A stretch of 64,000 bases of DNA, from NCBI RefSeq assembly GCF_042681745.1, contig NZ_JBHUGF010000010.1, forward strand, positions 930,001 through 994,000, written 5' to 3'. A program made the position numbers and the translations under genes. The notes beneath the pieces were generated by a model that was not told where the DNA came from, ran no database searches, and saw only the letters and a program-made list of their open reading frames with translations. Numbering within the stretch: position 1 is the first letter of the stretch; every line of letters starts with the position of its first letter. This document shows positions 9,246 through 18,354 of the stretch, one piece after another. The DNA is from Saccharibacillus nicotianae. GTDB taxonomy: Bacteria > Bacillota > Bacilli > Paenibacillales > Paenibacillaceae.

Positions 9246-9834
9246 TCATGTATTATTTGCCAAAAGTTTGGAAATTGCTTTTGAAGATTACACAGAAGTG
9301 AGTAGCTTTCGATCGGTGCAAGAAGTGGCAGAAGTGATAAAAAGGATAGAGGAAAAGCGACCAGATATTTTGTTGGTAGATATTAATTTAAGCAATATTA
9401 GTGAAGAAGATGGCTTGATTGTAGCCCAATCGATCTCTAACGCCTACCCTGATTTGAATATTGTGATTTTGACAGGATTTGACCTTCCCGTCTATCGTTA
9501 CGAAGCCAAAAAAGCAGGTGCACGTGGATTTATCAACAAAAATGTATCTCCTGATCAGTTGTTACATATCTTGCTTCAGATTCATGCAGGTTGTACGTAT
9601 TTTCCAGATGAAGAAGACGAGATTGAGCAACTCACCGAGCAGGAGACCAAAATTTTGCAAATGTTAAGCGATGGATACAAAAGAGAAGAAGTAGCAGATA
9701 GCCTGTTTATTAGTAAACGGACTGTATCGAATCATATTCAACATATTTTTGATAAATTACATGTCAATTCAGCATTAGAAGCAGTAACGAAAGGGATCAA
9801 ATTAGGTTATGTCAAAACGTATAAGCAGTCATAG
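9223..9834 (+). CDS. NarL/LuxR-family response regulator
   Basis: 203 residues. The receiver domain has the acidic pair Asp7-Asp8, phospho-acceptor Asp53 (LLVDINL), the Thr of ILTGF and the Lys of FINKNV. The C-terminal GerE-type helix-turn-helix has LTEQETKILQML and SKRTVSNHIQHIFDKL. It is the partner of the kinase that overlaps it. The most likely targets are the precursor genes (candidate inverted repeat at 7058-7100) and perhaps lanM. It converges with the next gene, 10 bases away, without a visible terminator. Confidence 0.93.
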   Translation: MNILLIDDHVLFAKSLEIAFEDYTEVSSFRSVQEVAEVIKRIEEKRPDILLVDINLSNISEEDGLIVAQSISNAYPDLNIVILTGFDLPVYRYEAKKAGARGFINKNVSPDQLLHILLQIHAGCTYFPDEEDEIEQLTEQETKILQMLSDGYKREEVADSLFISKRTVSNHIQHIFDKLHVNSALEAVTKGIKLGYVKTYKQS

Positions 9835-9844
9835 TTGTGTATAC

Positions 9845-11374
9845 TTAAAAATCTCGAAGTTCATCAAAAAGTTCGTATAAACTGTCTTTATATACAAGCA
9901 ATTTGCCTTGTTCACCTAATTGTTCTTGTAGTTCTGTTAATAGTTCGTCTAACACAGTATAGATTTCTTCGCGTTCAATCGTGTCAATAATGCCACGACC
10001 CCGATCCATTTTGTTAAACGTTTCGGTATATTCAGTGACCATCTTTTCCAACATGGAATACACTGTATCTGCATGGATAGAGGCATCAATCATCCGTGTT
10101 GTAGTCAGCATTTTTTTATAAGATTGAGCAGCTTTTTTGGCATTAGTAGCCGAAATATGTTCACGTCCATCCCAATCGCGAAAAGGGTTAAGTAGATTTT
10201 CAGCTAGCCATTCCGGTTTGCGAGGTTGGGTGATGGAGAGATCCAGTCCTAGAGTAGCAGCTTTTTTGTATTTCGTTTTGACCGATTTGGCTACATTGGC
10301 TGGAATACTGCTCATCCATAATGTCGATAACTTGGGTAACTGCTCAGGAGATGGGAACTCATCTGCTTCGAATCCGAATAGATCATCTGTGTTCAAAGTT
10401 TGCAAATAAGGTAGTTTTGCTAGATTTTGTATATGATGTACAACACCTGGCTTGCCTGATATTCGTAGTTCGGTCAAATAAGGAAAGCGCTCCACTATAG
10501 TATTGATATCTATCTCTTGTATACGAACTAGAGATAATCCAGCTAAATGATCTAGACCATGAAACTGGAAAAAATAGTTCCAACATTGTAAATCAATAAA
10601 TCGTCCATCAGATTCACTATGAATATGCAGATCAGGAGAAGGTTCACTATTGAGCATAAAATGTACAAGATCATCATTAAGATAAAGGGTAATAAGATGA
10701 TCTGGTTCTAGCATCAAACGATTTAAATGGCTCTGTCTCAGATCAAGTTCAGTCACTATCGAAGATTTCCATTGCAATTCGTGAATAAGAGGGTTCTGGT
10801 TGATATAGTGTGCTAATTCTAGCGTACCTTGTTCAGTCTGGATCGATATTAGGCAAGGAAGCTTGTCCAATTCAGAGAAGTCTTCTATCTTTTGCAATAT
10901 GAGATCGTTAATTCTTGTCGTATTTTGAGGTAATGTCTGACCACCTACCACTACTTCGATATCTGGAGAAGCTGATTTGAATAGGTTTCTTTTCGTCGCA
11001 TCAATACGTTCCCAGCGACGTTGGTTATGGATGCTATTGCCGTTATACCAACCGCCAGCGTAGCTTGTTACTTCTTGATCCACTAGAGGAGGAATATTCC
11101 CTACAAATGAGTATTCCGGAGGCACGTTGGCACTCACATAGTTATGATCGAATCGATCATTCCAAAAATAAAAGTTGCACACTAACGGCTTCATCGTATG
11201 TAATGTATCTTCATCAGGCAATGTATCTCCTGTCCAGTCTAATTCTAGAATAGCGGCTAGTGGAGGTTCTTTTGGAGATGATCCATCTTTAAGATGAGTG
11301 ACCTGACAGGCTACATATTGCTGTAGCTTTTGAGAAAAAACACAATAGATATCTCCAACTTGAGGTAGCATCAT
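9845..11374 (-). CDS. Leucine-rich repeat protein with Imm26-like N-terminus
   Basis: 509 residues, cytosolic, no signal peptide. The start of the protein (QVGDIYCVFSQ, then YVACQVTHL and, about 60 residues on, FWNDRF) resembles the Imm26-type domain found in polymorphic-toxin immunity proteins. The middle (about 170-360) shows spaced leucine patterns (LTELRISG, LPYLQTLNTDDLF, LPKLSTLWM) of a leucine-rich repeat fold. The last 100 residues look helical and charged. Function is unknown; immunity or protein binding is a guess from the domains. It is divergent from the RNA ligase gene. The start has an AAAGGAT-like site. Confidence 0.75.
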   Translation of the reverse strand: MMLPQVGDIYCVFSQKLQQYVACQVTHLKDGSSPKEPPLAAILELDWTGDTLPDEDTLHTMKPLVCNFYFWNDRFDHNYVSANVPPEYSFVGNIPPLVDQEVTSYAGGWYNGNSIHNQRRWERIDATKRNLFKSASPDIEVVVGGQTLPQNTTRINDLILQKIEDFSELDKLPCLISIQTEQGTLELAHYINQNPLIHELQWKSSIVTELDLRQSHLNRLMLEPDHLITLYLNDDLVHFMLNSEPSPDLHIHSESDGRFIDLQCWNYFFQFHGLDHLAGLSLVRIQEIDINTIVERFPYLTELRISGKPGVVHHIQNLAKLPYLQTLNTDDLFGFEADEFPSPEQLPKLSTLWMSSIPANVAKSVKTKYKKAATLGLDLSITQPRKPEWLAENLLNPFRDWDGREHISATNAKKAAQSYKKMLTTTRMIDASIHADTVYSMLEKMVTEYTETFNKMDRGRGIIDTIEREEIYTVLDELLTELQEQLGEQGKLLVYKDSLYELFDELRDF

Positions 11375-11508
11375 TTTATCCTTTCGTGTATAAATATAGA
11401 ATGTATGAATTGTACTCAGTATAGCAAAAGCATTTCAGTAATACGAACAATATCTCACGAAAATGAGTAGGCTATGTAGACTAGATTGACCCCAAAGGAG
11501 ATTACATA

Positions 11509-12387
11509 ATGAGCGAGATGAAGAAGTATATGAGTGTCGTAAGACTGGGACACAAAACGACTGAGAATGTTCTTCAACCGGGTGATCCTATTATTATTCA
11601 AGAAAAACTCGCTGGAGCCAATGGATCATTTAAGCTAGAAGAAGGCGAAATAGTAGCTTTTTCACGCAATGAACGATTGACCGAGCAAAATAATCTACAA
11701 GGCTTTTATGAATGGACACAGACGTTAGATGCTAACCAACTACGAAGCGATGTCGTTTATTTCGGTGAATGGCTGACCAAGCATAAAATCAATTATGGAG
11801 ACTTGACCAAACAGTTTTTTCTGTTTGATCTATATGATATAGAGAAAGAGAAGTATATCCATTTTACAGAAGTGAAAAAAGAAGCAGAACGATTGAAATT
11901 GAATCTGATTCCTGTATTTTATGAAGGGGAATATCAATCACTGGAACATCTAGAATCTTTTATCGGACAGACAGCGCTTGGTGTCAAAAAAGGGGAAGGC
12001 ATTGTTGTCAAAAATGTAGATTATCAAGATGTCTATGGCAAGCAATTGTTTGTAAAGCTGGTGATTGATGCATTTAAAGAAGTGCAACGTATCAAAAAGC
12101 CCAAAGATCCTAACTTTCAATCTGCTGAAATCGAAGCAGTACAATCAGTGCTAACCAGAGCACGAGTTGAAAAGTGGGTCTATAAATTAGTCGATGAAGG
12201 TGTACTTCAAGCCAATTTTGGTATGCAAGATATGGCAATGATTTTGAAGCGAATCACCCCACGAATTGTAGACGATATCGTGCAAGAAGAAGGCGAACAA
12301 ATTGCTTCATTCGATCTGAAAGAGATTCGTAAAGTGATCGGCAAGCAGTTGCCACTATTGGTCAAAGAAGTGATAGAAAAAAAATAG
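11509..12387 (+). CDS. RNA ligase family protein (Rnl2-like)
   Basis: 292 residues. It has the nucleotidyl-transferase motifs in order: motif I EKLAGANGSF with the probable AMP-accepting Lys33, FSRNERL (motif Ia region), motif III VYFGEWL, motif IV KGEGIVVKN and motif V LFVKLV. This matches T4 Rnl2-like ligases, which seal nicks in RNA, rather than DNA ligases, which carry a KxDG motif and an OB domain. The C-terminal 90 residues are helical and may bind RNA. Start ATG has AAAGGAGA upstream. The biological role of such stand-alone ligases in Firmicutes is not settled. It stands alone, with a terminator shared with the convergent regulator. Confidence 0.85.
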   Translation: MSEMKKYMSVVRLGHKTTENVLQPGDPIIIQEKLAGANGSFKLEEGEIVAFSRNERLTEQNNLQGFYEWTQTLDANQLRSDVVYFGEWLTKHKINYGDLTKQFFLFDLYDIEKEKYIHFTEVKKEAERLKLNLIPVFYEGEYQSLEHLESFIGQTALGVKKGEGIVVKNVDYQDVYGKQLFVKLVIDAFKEVQRIKKPKDPNFQSAEIEAVQSVLTRARVEKWVYKLVDEGVLQANFGMQDMAMILKRITPRIVDDIVQEEGEQIASFDLKEIRKVIGKQLPLLVKEVIEKK

Positions 12388-12406
12388 TAGAATAATAATG
12401 GCTTAC

Positions 12407-12440
12407 AATAAGCGTGTAGATCAATCGACGCGCTTATTTT
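12407..12440 (+). terminator. Terminator after the RNA ligase gene
   Basis: AATAAGCG / CGCTTATT stem followed by TT. It overlaps the last codons of the convergent PlcR-like gene, so it could serve both directions weakly. Confidence 0.65.
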
Positions 12441-13317
12441 GTAATTGTCTGATTTGTTTTATTTGTTGCAAAGTTATTTCAATATAATCTGATCGATCAT
12501 ACTCTTTAAATATAAATAACGATTTATTGAAGAGTTTTTCTGCGCTATTATAATCTTGTGTATTTTTTTTGATATACGCTTTTTGATAAAATAATTCTCC
12601 GTATAAAAATCCACTATATTCTTGTTTGCAACTTTCAATTCCTATATCGCAAAACTCATCAGCAAGTATATATTCATTTAATCGTGTATAAGTTTTGCTA
12701 ATATTATACAGTAATCTAACATATAATTTGAAATTGGAAATAATATCAGATTGTTTGTAGAGTTCTAATGCGTTTTTAAATATATCTATAGCTTGATGAT
12801 AATCACATTCTTCACTTTTAATAATGGCGTAACTATTTAAAATATGAATATCTTGTTCAGTTTTATAAGCAGAATTTTTTAACGTAATTGCATTTTCGAA
12901 ACATTGATATGCAATTTTAGGATGATGTGAAATGTAATACTCTGTAATACCTTTATGCCATAAAATAAATTGTTTTTCTTCTAAAAGTTGAAATGAAGAA
13001 TGAAGCTCATAATTTTTAATAAGTGTATTTAATTTATTATATTCTTTAGTATGTATATATTCACGAGCTTGTTTTTTGACAATATCTACAAGCTCATATT
13101 TTGAGATAGTAATACGATCAATAAAATAATTAGGATTTATTCCTAGCTTTTTGGAGATAGAAATTAAAGTATACACACATGGAATTACCTTTCCATTTTC
13201 AATATGACTTATTTCAGATTGACTACATATGTCTTGTGCCAACTCTCTTTGGCTTATCCCTTTGCTTTGCCGAAGCGTACGAATAAGGTAAGCTAAATTG
13301 TTTGAAATTAATTCCAT
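12421..13317 (-). CDS. PlcR-like XRE/TPR quorum-sensing regulator
   Basis: 298 residues (PlcR is 285). An N-terminal Cro/XRE helix-turn-helix (about 8-63, QRELAQDICSQSEISHIENG) is followed by about five tetratricopeptide-like helix pairs (70-290), the architecture of RRNPP regulators such as PlcR, which bind an imported signal peptide in the TPR groove. The DNA-recognition part SEISHIENG is close to that of PlcR (SEVSRIESG). It is divergent from a small gene for a PapR-like peptide, with a palindrome between them. It probably activates the neighbouring NRPS/carrier-protein cluster when the peptide is present. In the B. cereus group papR lies downstream of plcR on the same strand; here the pair is divergent. 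Confidence 0.87.
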   Translation of the reverse strand: MELISNNLAYLIRTLRQSKGISQRELAQDICSQSEISHIENGKVIPCVYTLISISKKLGINPNYFIDRITISKYELVDIVKKQAREYIHTKEYNKLNTLIKNYELHSSFQLLEEKQFILWHKGITEYYISHHPKIAYQCFENAITLKNSAYKTEQDIHILNSYAIIKSEECDYHQAIDIFKNALELYKQSDIISNFKLYVRLLYNISKTYTRLNEYILADEFCDIGIESCKQEYSGFLYGELFYQKAYIKKNTQDYNSAEKLFNKSLFIFKEYDRSDYIEITLQQIKQIRQLQNKRVD

Positions 13318-13435
13318 ATTTATAAAATAACTCCTTTGATTATTATTTTAATCATTTATGTTAATAATAGTTTTAAAAAGCATTATATTCAATCTTTTTA
13401 TAGATATTATCTATATTTTGTTAAAAATATACAAC

Positions 13436-13461
13436 TAATATTATGGTATAACATAATATTA
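13436..13461. promoter_or_regulatory. Perfect inverted repeat, candidate PlcR-type operator
   Basis: Arms TAATATTATG (13436-13445) and CATAATATTA (13452-13461) are exact reverse complements, separated by 6 bases. The inner ends TATG...CATA are those of the PlcR box (TATG-N8-CATA), but the spacing is 6 rather than 8. A TTGTTA (13418-13423) lies upstream at -35-like distance. It sits 32 bases before the signal-peptide gene and 118 bases from the regulator start, so it could control both directions. Confidence 0.7.
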
Positions 13462-13493
13462 AATAGCATCTATTCAAAGAAAGGATGATTTTT

Positions 13494-13616
13494 TTGAAAA
13501 AATACATTTTTATACTTTGTAGCACTTTTCTTTTTAATTTTAGCTATTTGACTACTCCTCCCATAGCGAATGTCACTCCTCCTCATTCAATAAATGAACT
13601 ACCTTACGAGCATTAA
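13494..13616 (+). CDS. PapR-like secreted signal peptide precursor
   Basis: A 40-residue gene. Start TTG 13494 with AAGGATG upstream; an in-frame ATG at 13485 abuts the ribosome site and is less likely. The N-terminus has KK then a hydrophobic core (YIFILCSTFLFNFSYL), a typical export signal. The C-terminus ends ...SINELPYEH. PapR of the B. cereus group has the same build (48 residues, signal peptide, C-terminal heptapeptide such as ADLPFEF or SDLPFEH) and the LP(F)E core is what PlcR recognises. Together with the adjacent PlcR-like gene this indicates an export-processing-import signalling pair. Protease and importer are not in the locus; an Opp permease is encoded at 60769-64000. Confidence 0.85.
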   Translation: MKKYIFILCSTFLFNFSYLTTPPIANVTPPHSINELPYEH

Positions 13617-13638
13617 ATTTTAATATTAAGGGAGGATT

Positions 13639-16600
13639 ATGATGAGAGTACTTGAATTACTCGAAAAGCTAAGGGAACAAAATGTGAAAATTTGGATAGA
13701 AGATGACCAACTAAAATATGGAAAAGACTTGCCAAGTGATTTGCAATATAGCTTTGAAGAACATAAAGATAAAATTTGGAATTTACTCAAAAATACTTCT
13801 CAAAGAAATTATACTTCTAACATTTCAAATATTTCTCCTCAAAATAGAAACTTTCCTATTCCACTATCATTTGCACAACAGCGACTTTGGTTCATGGAGC
13901 AATTACAACCTGAAAGTTCTTTTTATAATATTCAAGATATTCGATTAATTAAAGGCCCACTTAATTTAAACGCATTAAAAAAATCGTTATTAGAAATAAT
14001 AAGAAGACATGAAATTTTAAGAACTACTTTTGAAGAAAAAAATGGACAACCAATGCAAATTATTTCTTCTCAACCAAATTTGATGTATTCATTTTTAGAA
14101 TGGACTTCACTACCCAAAGAACAACAAAAAGTAGCCATTGAACAATTTATAAAAAAAGATTTTGATCAACCCTTTGATTTTACTACTGCATTATTTCGAA
14201 CCAATGTGATCCAATTGGATCAAGAGGAACATATTCTGATTTTATCTATGCATCATATTATTTCAGATGGTTGGTCTATGGGGATTTTTTTTGCAGAACT
14301 TAATTCAATATATAGTGCTTTTATTCATGATTTACCCTCACCATTAGAGGATTTGAATATTCAATATGCAGACTATTCTATTTGGCAGCGAGAGCAGTTA
14401 CAAGAAAAAAATATAGAAAAAGAATTTGATTATTGGAAAAAAAAGTTGCAAGATGCTCCTTATTTAATAGAACTTCCTTCAGATTTGCCTAGACCAGCAA
14501 TACAGAATTATAACGGAAAATCTTTTGAAATACGTATACCTCAAAGAGAAGTCGAACAATTGGAAAAAATCTGTACTCATAATCAGGCTACACTATTTAT
14601 GGGAATATTTACGTTATATAATATCTTGTTGCAAAGATATACCTATCAAGACGATATTATTGTAGGCACAGTAACTGCCAATCGTAGTAATGTAGAAATC
14701 GAAAATCTTATAGGTTTTTTTGTGAATACATTACCTATACGCACTCATTTTTCAAAGAATATGAATTTTATTGATTTACTTCAGCAAATTAGAGATAGTT
14801 GCCTAGAAGCATATACTCATCAACATATTCCATTTGAAATGTTAGTAGAACATCTTAATCCAAAAAGAGATTTAAGTTATACTCCTTTCATTCAGGCTAT
14901 ATGTGTTTTACAAAATAATACTAATGATAAAAATGTATTGCTACTAAACGATTTGCAAGTAGAAACTATAGAAGGGGATTATGATACAGTCAAATTTGAT
15001 TTGTCTCTTTATGTTGTAAGAGAAGCTGAACAATTGATTTGTTATTTTGGATACAATACAGAGCTGTTTACAGAACAAAGAATACAGCAAGTAGCTGAAA
15101 GTTTTAGATATTTATTTACCGATGCTATTCAGTCGCCTTTCGAAAACATATACAAATTATCTATTTTATCTCAAGAAAACAAAAATGAATGGATATCGAA
15201 AGGACAAGCAAAAAAACATATACAACTATATTCAACAATTCATGAAAAGTTTGAACAACAAGTAAGGTTATATCCAAAAGAAATAGCAGTAAGCTATGAG
15301 CAAGAAAAACTAACTTACGAGCAACTAAATATGAAAGCAAATCAATTAGCTTCTTGTTTAATAGAGCATGGTGTTACACGTTCATCAAGAGTTAGTATTT
15401 GCTTAGATCGTTCGTTAGAAATAATGATTTCTATCATAGCTGTTTTAAAAACGGGTGCTGCTTATATTCCTATTGATCCTTATTATCCTAAAGAGCGTAA
15501 ACACTATATTTTAAAAGATAGTGATAGTGAAGTTTTAATTACAGAAAGTACATGGAACAAAGATTTTGAAAAAACAAATTCTTTATTTATTCTTTTTTTA
15601 GATGAAGCCAGAGAGTATCTTCCTTATCAGTCTAATCATAATCCCGAGATTTTGTGTGATCCTTCTGATCTTGCTTATATTATTTACACATCTGGCACTA
15701 CAGGGCAACCAAAAGGTGTAATGATTCCACATTCTAATGTTGTTAGGTTATTCGATAGTACAGATCGTATATTTGAATTTCAATCTAAAGATAAATGGTG
15801 TTTATTTCATTCTTTTGCTTTTGATTTTTCAGTCTGGGAAATGTGGGGGGCCTTATTTTACGGTGGTGAACTCATTATTATTCCTTATTGGATTAGTCGC
15901 TCAATAGACGAATTTTATCATTATATTCATGCTAAGCAGGTAACTATTCTTAATCAGACCCCTTCAGCATTTTATCAGTTTATTGAGTCAGATCGTATTT
16001 TGAATTTGACTTTATCTCTAAGAGTGATTGTATTCGGTGGTGAAGCACTTGAGCTATCTAAATTAAATTTGTGGCTTGAAAAATATTCAGACTACCATCC
16101 TATACTTATCAATATGTATGGTATTACTGAAACAACTGTTCATGTGACATATCGGCAAATAAAAAAATCAGATTTGATGAATGATAGTATGATCGGGCAA
16201 AAAATAGATGATTTAGAACTTTATATTTTGGATGAATATTTGCAGCCTGTTCCCGAAGGAGTAATTGGAGAGATTCATATTGGTGGGGCTGGACTGGCGA
16301 TTGGTTATAATCATTTACCTGAATTAACAGACGAAAAATTTATTTCTCACCCTTTTGCTTCTCAAAAAAATGCTCGATTATATCGTACAGGAGATTTAGC
16401 TCGATTTCGAAAAGATGATATAGAATACATTGGTAGAAAAGACGAACAAGTAAAGATTCGAGGTTATCGAATAGAACTAGAAGAAATCCAAAAAAATATA
16501 AATGGTTATCCTGATATCCATCAAGCATTGGTAGTAGTACGAAAAAATGAAGCAGCTGAGTCAGAAATTTTGGCTTATTATGTTACTTTGGATCATAAAA

Positions 16601-17823
16601 TCGTACATGCTGAGGATTTACGGAATTATTTGAAAAAACATTTACCGGCTTATATGATACCAAGTTGGTTTATACCTGTTGAACAATTCTCATTGACTTC
16701 AAATGGAAAAGTGGATAGAAAGCATTTACCGCATCCTACAATAATAAATAGTTTTACAAATAAACAAATTGTGGCACCAAAAAACGATCTGGAAAGGAAG
16801 ATGCTTGAGATTTGGAAAAATATTTTAAATATAAGTGTGATTAGCACAGAACATAATTTTTTTGAGTTAGGGGGGCATTCGTTTACATCTATACAATTAA
16901 TACGGCAAATTGAAAAAGTGGTAGGATATTCTGTGGCTGTATCTGTTATATTTCAAAATCCGACAATATCTAGTTTGGTTGAAGCTTTAGAGAATGATAT
17001 TCCTCAGATACAAAGTAGTGCATTAATTGAATTAAGAAAAAGTAGTAATTCAAATAGTGTCGTATTTGTTCATCCTATTGGCGGAGATATATTCTGCTAC
17101 GCTAAGCTTGTTCAGCTAATTCATACAAATCAATCTATATACGGATGTAAAGCACCTGGATTAGATAACGAGGAACCTGTACTATCTTCAATTTATAAAA
17201 TGGCAAAACGATACAAAGACGATCTTAATGCTATACAAAAGTCACCAGAAATAATAGTGGGATGGTCAATGGGAGGAATTGTTGGATTTGAAATAGGGAT
17301 GCAGTTATTTGAGGAATTTGGAAAAGCGCCCTTACTAATAATGATTGATAGTTGGAGCGAAAATATAATGTCTGAATTGATGTCCGAACAAGAAATTGTA
17401 CAACAATTCATTATGGACTTTTTGAAAAGCATAAACGCTTCTAAATCATTAATTACAAAAAAAATACAATCACTGTCAGAACTTTATCAACTTTTACAAG
17501 AATCTAAAAACGAAAAAAATATAATCCAAATGTCTCAAATAGAAACATATTTTAATATTTATAAGGCTAATCTTATTGCGCTGCACCAATACAATCCGCA
17601 GCAAAAATATCCCGGACAAATTGTATTGTTAAGTGCTTCTGAACTGCAAAGCAATGACGATACACATGGATGGAGAATATGGTCAGAAAAAGAAATAGAT
17701 GTGAAAACAATTGTAGGGGATCATTATACTATTTTACAACCGCCTGGTATTCATCAGATAGCAGATCATATTAATAAATTAATCGCTGATATCGATTCTG
17801 CTGAATCATCAGATTATGTGTAA
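13639..17823 (+). CDS. NRPS: docking-C-A(Thr)-PCP-TE
   Basis: 1394 residues. Residues 1-52 resemble the TubC beta-hairpin docking domain, which receives the C-terminal tail of an upstream NRPS. The condensation domain (about 70-500) has an intact HHxxxDG motif, His205-Gly211. The adenylation domain (about 530-1030) contains IIYTSGTTGQPKG, MYGITETT and YRTGDLARF. Read against GrsA, its specificity code is D-F-W-N-V-G-M-V-H-K, one change from the published threonine code. The carrier protein has Ser1081 (LGGHSF), and the thioesterase has Ser1210 (GWSMGG) and His1362. It should add Thr (or a close analogue) and release the product. ATG 13642 is an alternative start with better spacing to GGGAGG. 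First large gene after the PapR-like gene. Confidence 0.95.
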   Translation: MMRVLELLEKLREQNVKIWIEDDQLKYGKDLPSDLQYSFEEHKDKIWNLLKNTSQRNYTSNISNISPQNRNFPIPLSFAQQRLWFMEQLQPESSFYNIQDIRLIKGPLNLNALKKSLLEIIRRHEILRTTFEEKNGQPMQIISSQPNLMYSFLEWTSLPKEQQKVAIEQFIKKDFDQPFDFTTALFRTNVIQLDQEEHILILSMHHIISDGWSMGIFFAELNSIYSAFIHDLPSPLEDLNIQYADYSIWQREQLQEKNIEKEFDYWKKKLQDAPYLIELPSDLPRPAIQNYNGKSFEIRIPQREVEQLEKICTHNQATLFMGIFTLYNILLQRYTYQDDIIVGTVTANRSNVEIENLIGFFVNTLPIRTHFSKNMNFIDLLQQIRDSCLEAYTHQHIPFEMLVEHLNPKRDLSYTPFIQAICVLQNNTNDKNVLLLNDLQVETIEGDYDTVKFDLSLYVVREAEQLICYFGYNTELFTEQRIQQVAESFRYLFTDAIQSPFENIYKLSILSQENKNEWISKGQAKKHIQLYSTIHEKFEQQVRLYPKEIAVSYEQEKLTYEQLNMKANQLASCLIEHGVTRSSRVSICLDRSLEIMISIIAVLKTGAAYIPIDPYYPKERKHYILKDSDSEVLITESTWNKDFEKTNSLFILFLDEAREYLPYQSNHNPEILCDPSDLAYIIYTSGTTGQPKGVMIPHSNVVRLFDSTDRIFEFQSKDKWCLFHSFAFDFSVWEMWGALFYGGELIIIPYWISRSIDEFYHYIHAKQVTILNQTPSAFYQFIESDRILNLTLSLRVIVFGGEALELSKLNLWLEKYSDYHPILINMYGITETTVHVTYRQIKKSDLMNDSMIGQKIDDLELYILDEYLQPVPEGVIGEIHIGGAGLAIGYNHLPELTDEKFISHPFASQKNARLYRTGDLARFRKDDIEYIGRKDEQVKIRGYRIELEEIQKNINGYPDIHQALVVVRKNEAAESEILAYYVTLDHKIVHAEDLRNYLKKHLPAYMIPSWFIPVEQFSLTSNGKVDRKHLPHPTIINSFTNKQIVAPKNDLERKMLEIWKNILNISVISTEHNFFELGGHSFTSIQLIRQIEKVVGYSVAVSVIFQNPTISSLVEALENDIPQIQSSALIELRKSSNSNSVVFVHPIGGDIFCYAKLVQLIHTNQSIYGCKAPGLDNEEPVLSSIYKMAKRYKDDLNAIQKSPEIIVGWSMGGIVGFEIGMQLFEEFGKAPLLIMIDSWSENIMSELMSEQEIVQQFIMDFLKSINASKSLITKKIQSLSELYQLLQESKNEKNIIQMSQIETYFNIYKANLIALHQYNPQQKYPGQIVLLSASELQSNDDTHGWRIWSEKEIDVKTIVGDHYTILQPPGIHQIADHINKLIADIDSAESSDYV

Positions 17824-17855
17824 AAAGCTCGTATTTATAAAATATACGAGCTTTT
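17823..17855. terminator. Bidirectional terminator between NRPS and dinB-like genes
   Basis: 12-bp stem AAAAGCTCGTAT / ATACGAGCTTTT around an AT-rich loop, with A and T runs on both sides, between convergent genes. Confidence 0.85.
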
Positions 17856-17892
17856 AAATTATCAAATCGTAAGTATAGATTTGAGTTGAACA

Positions 17893-18354
17893 TTAATGAA
17901 CTCCCCATTTAGGATCCCATGATTGTTGCTGTTTCCGTATTTGAATGATTTGCCCTACATGATAAGAAGTATGCATATTAAGGTGACTTAAATTCTCAAT
18001 CCATTTCTCTATCGTTTCGTCAGAAGCTTGTTCGATGACTTGTTTCCAATTGGACATTATTTGATCTAATTGTTGTAATAATTCATTCCAAGAGGAACTA
18101 GAATCAGTATTAAAAGTATCTGAGTTTTGCTTCGGTTCTGGGAGAGTATCTTCATTTAGAAATTCACGTAAGTACTGCGTATTGTAGAAAATAAGATGTT
18201 CTACAATACCTCGAATACTATTAGTATCGTTATTGCTACGCCATATTGTTTGTTCTTCCGTTAAATGTGCAAGTGACTGAGTTGCACATACAAACCAGCC
18301 GCTTTCGTAATAACTATTTGCTAATTGAAACAAAATCAATTCTTTCATATTCAT
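17893..18354 (-). CDS. DinB/YfiT-family protein (possible bacillithiol S-transferase)
   Basis: 153 residues, a four-helix-bundle DinB-type protein. Candidate metal ligands are His53 (VEHLIFY), His128 and His132 (HTSYHVGQI), the family's usual triad. Members include bacillithiol- and mycothiol-dependent transferases that conjugate electrophiles; many others have no known role. Its place inside the biosynthetic cluster, on the opposite strand, suggests self-protection or tailoring, perhaps trapping an electrophilic product. That role is inference. The start has AAAGGAGC upstream. Confidence 0.8.
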   Translation of the reverse strand: MNMKELILFQLANSYYESGWFVCATQSLAHLTEEQTIWRSNNDTNSIRGIVEHLIFYNTQYLREFLNEDTLPEPKQNSDTFNTDSSSSWNELLQQLDQIMSNWKQVIEQASDETIEKWIENLSHLNMHTSYHVGQIIQIRKQQQSWDPKWGVH

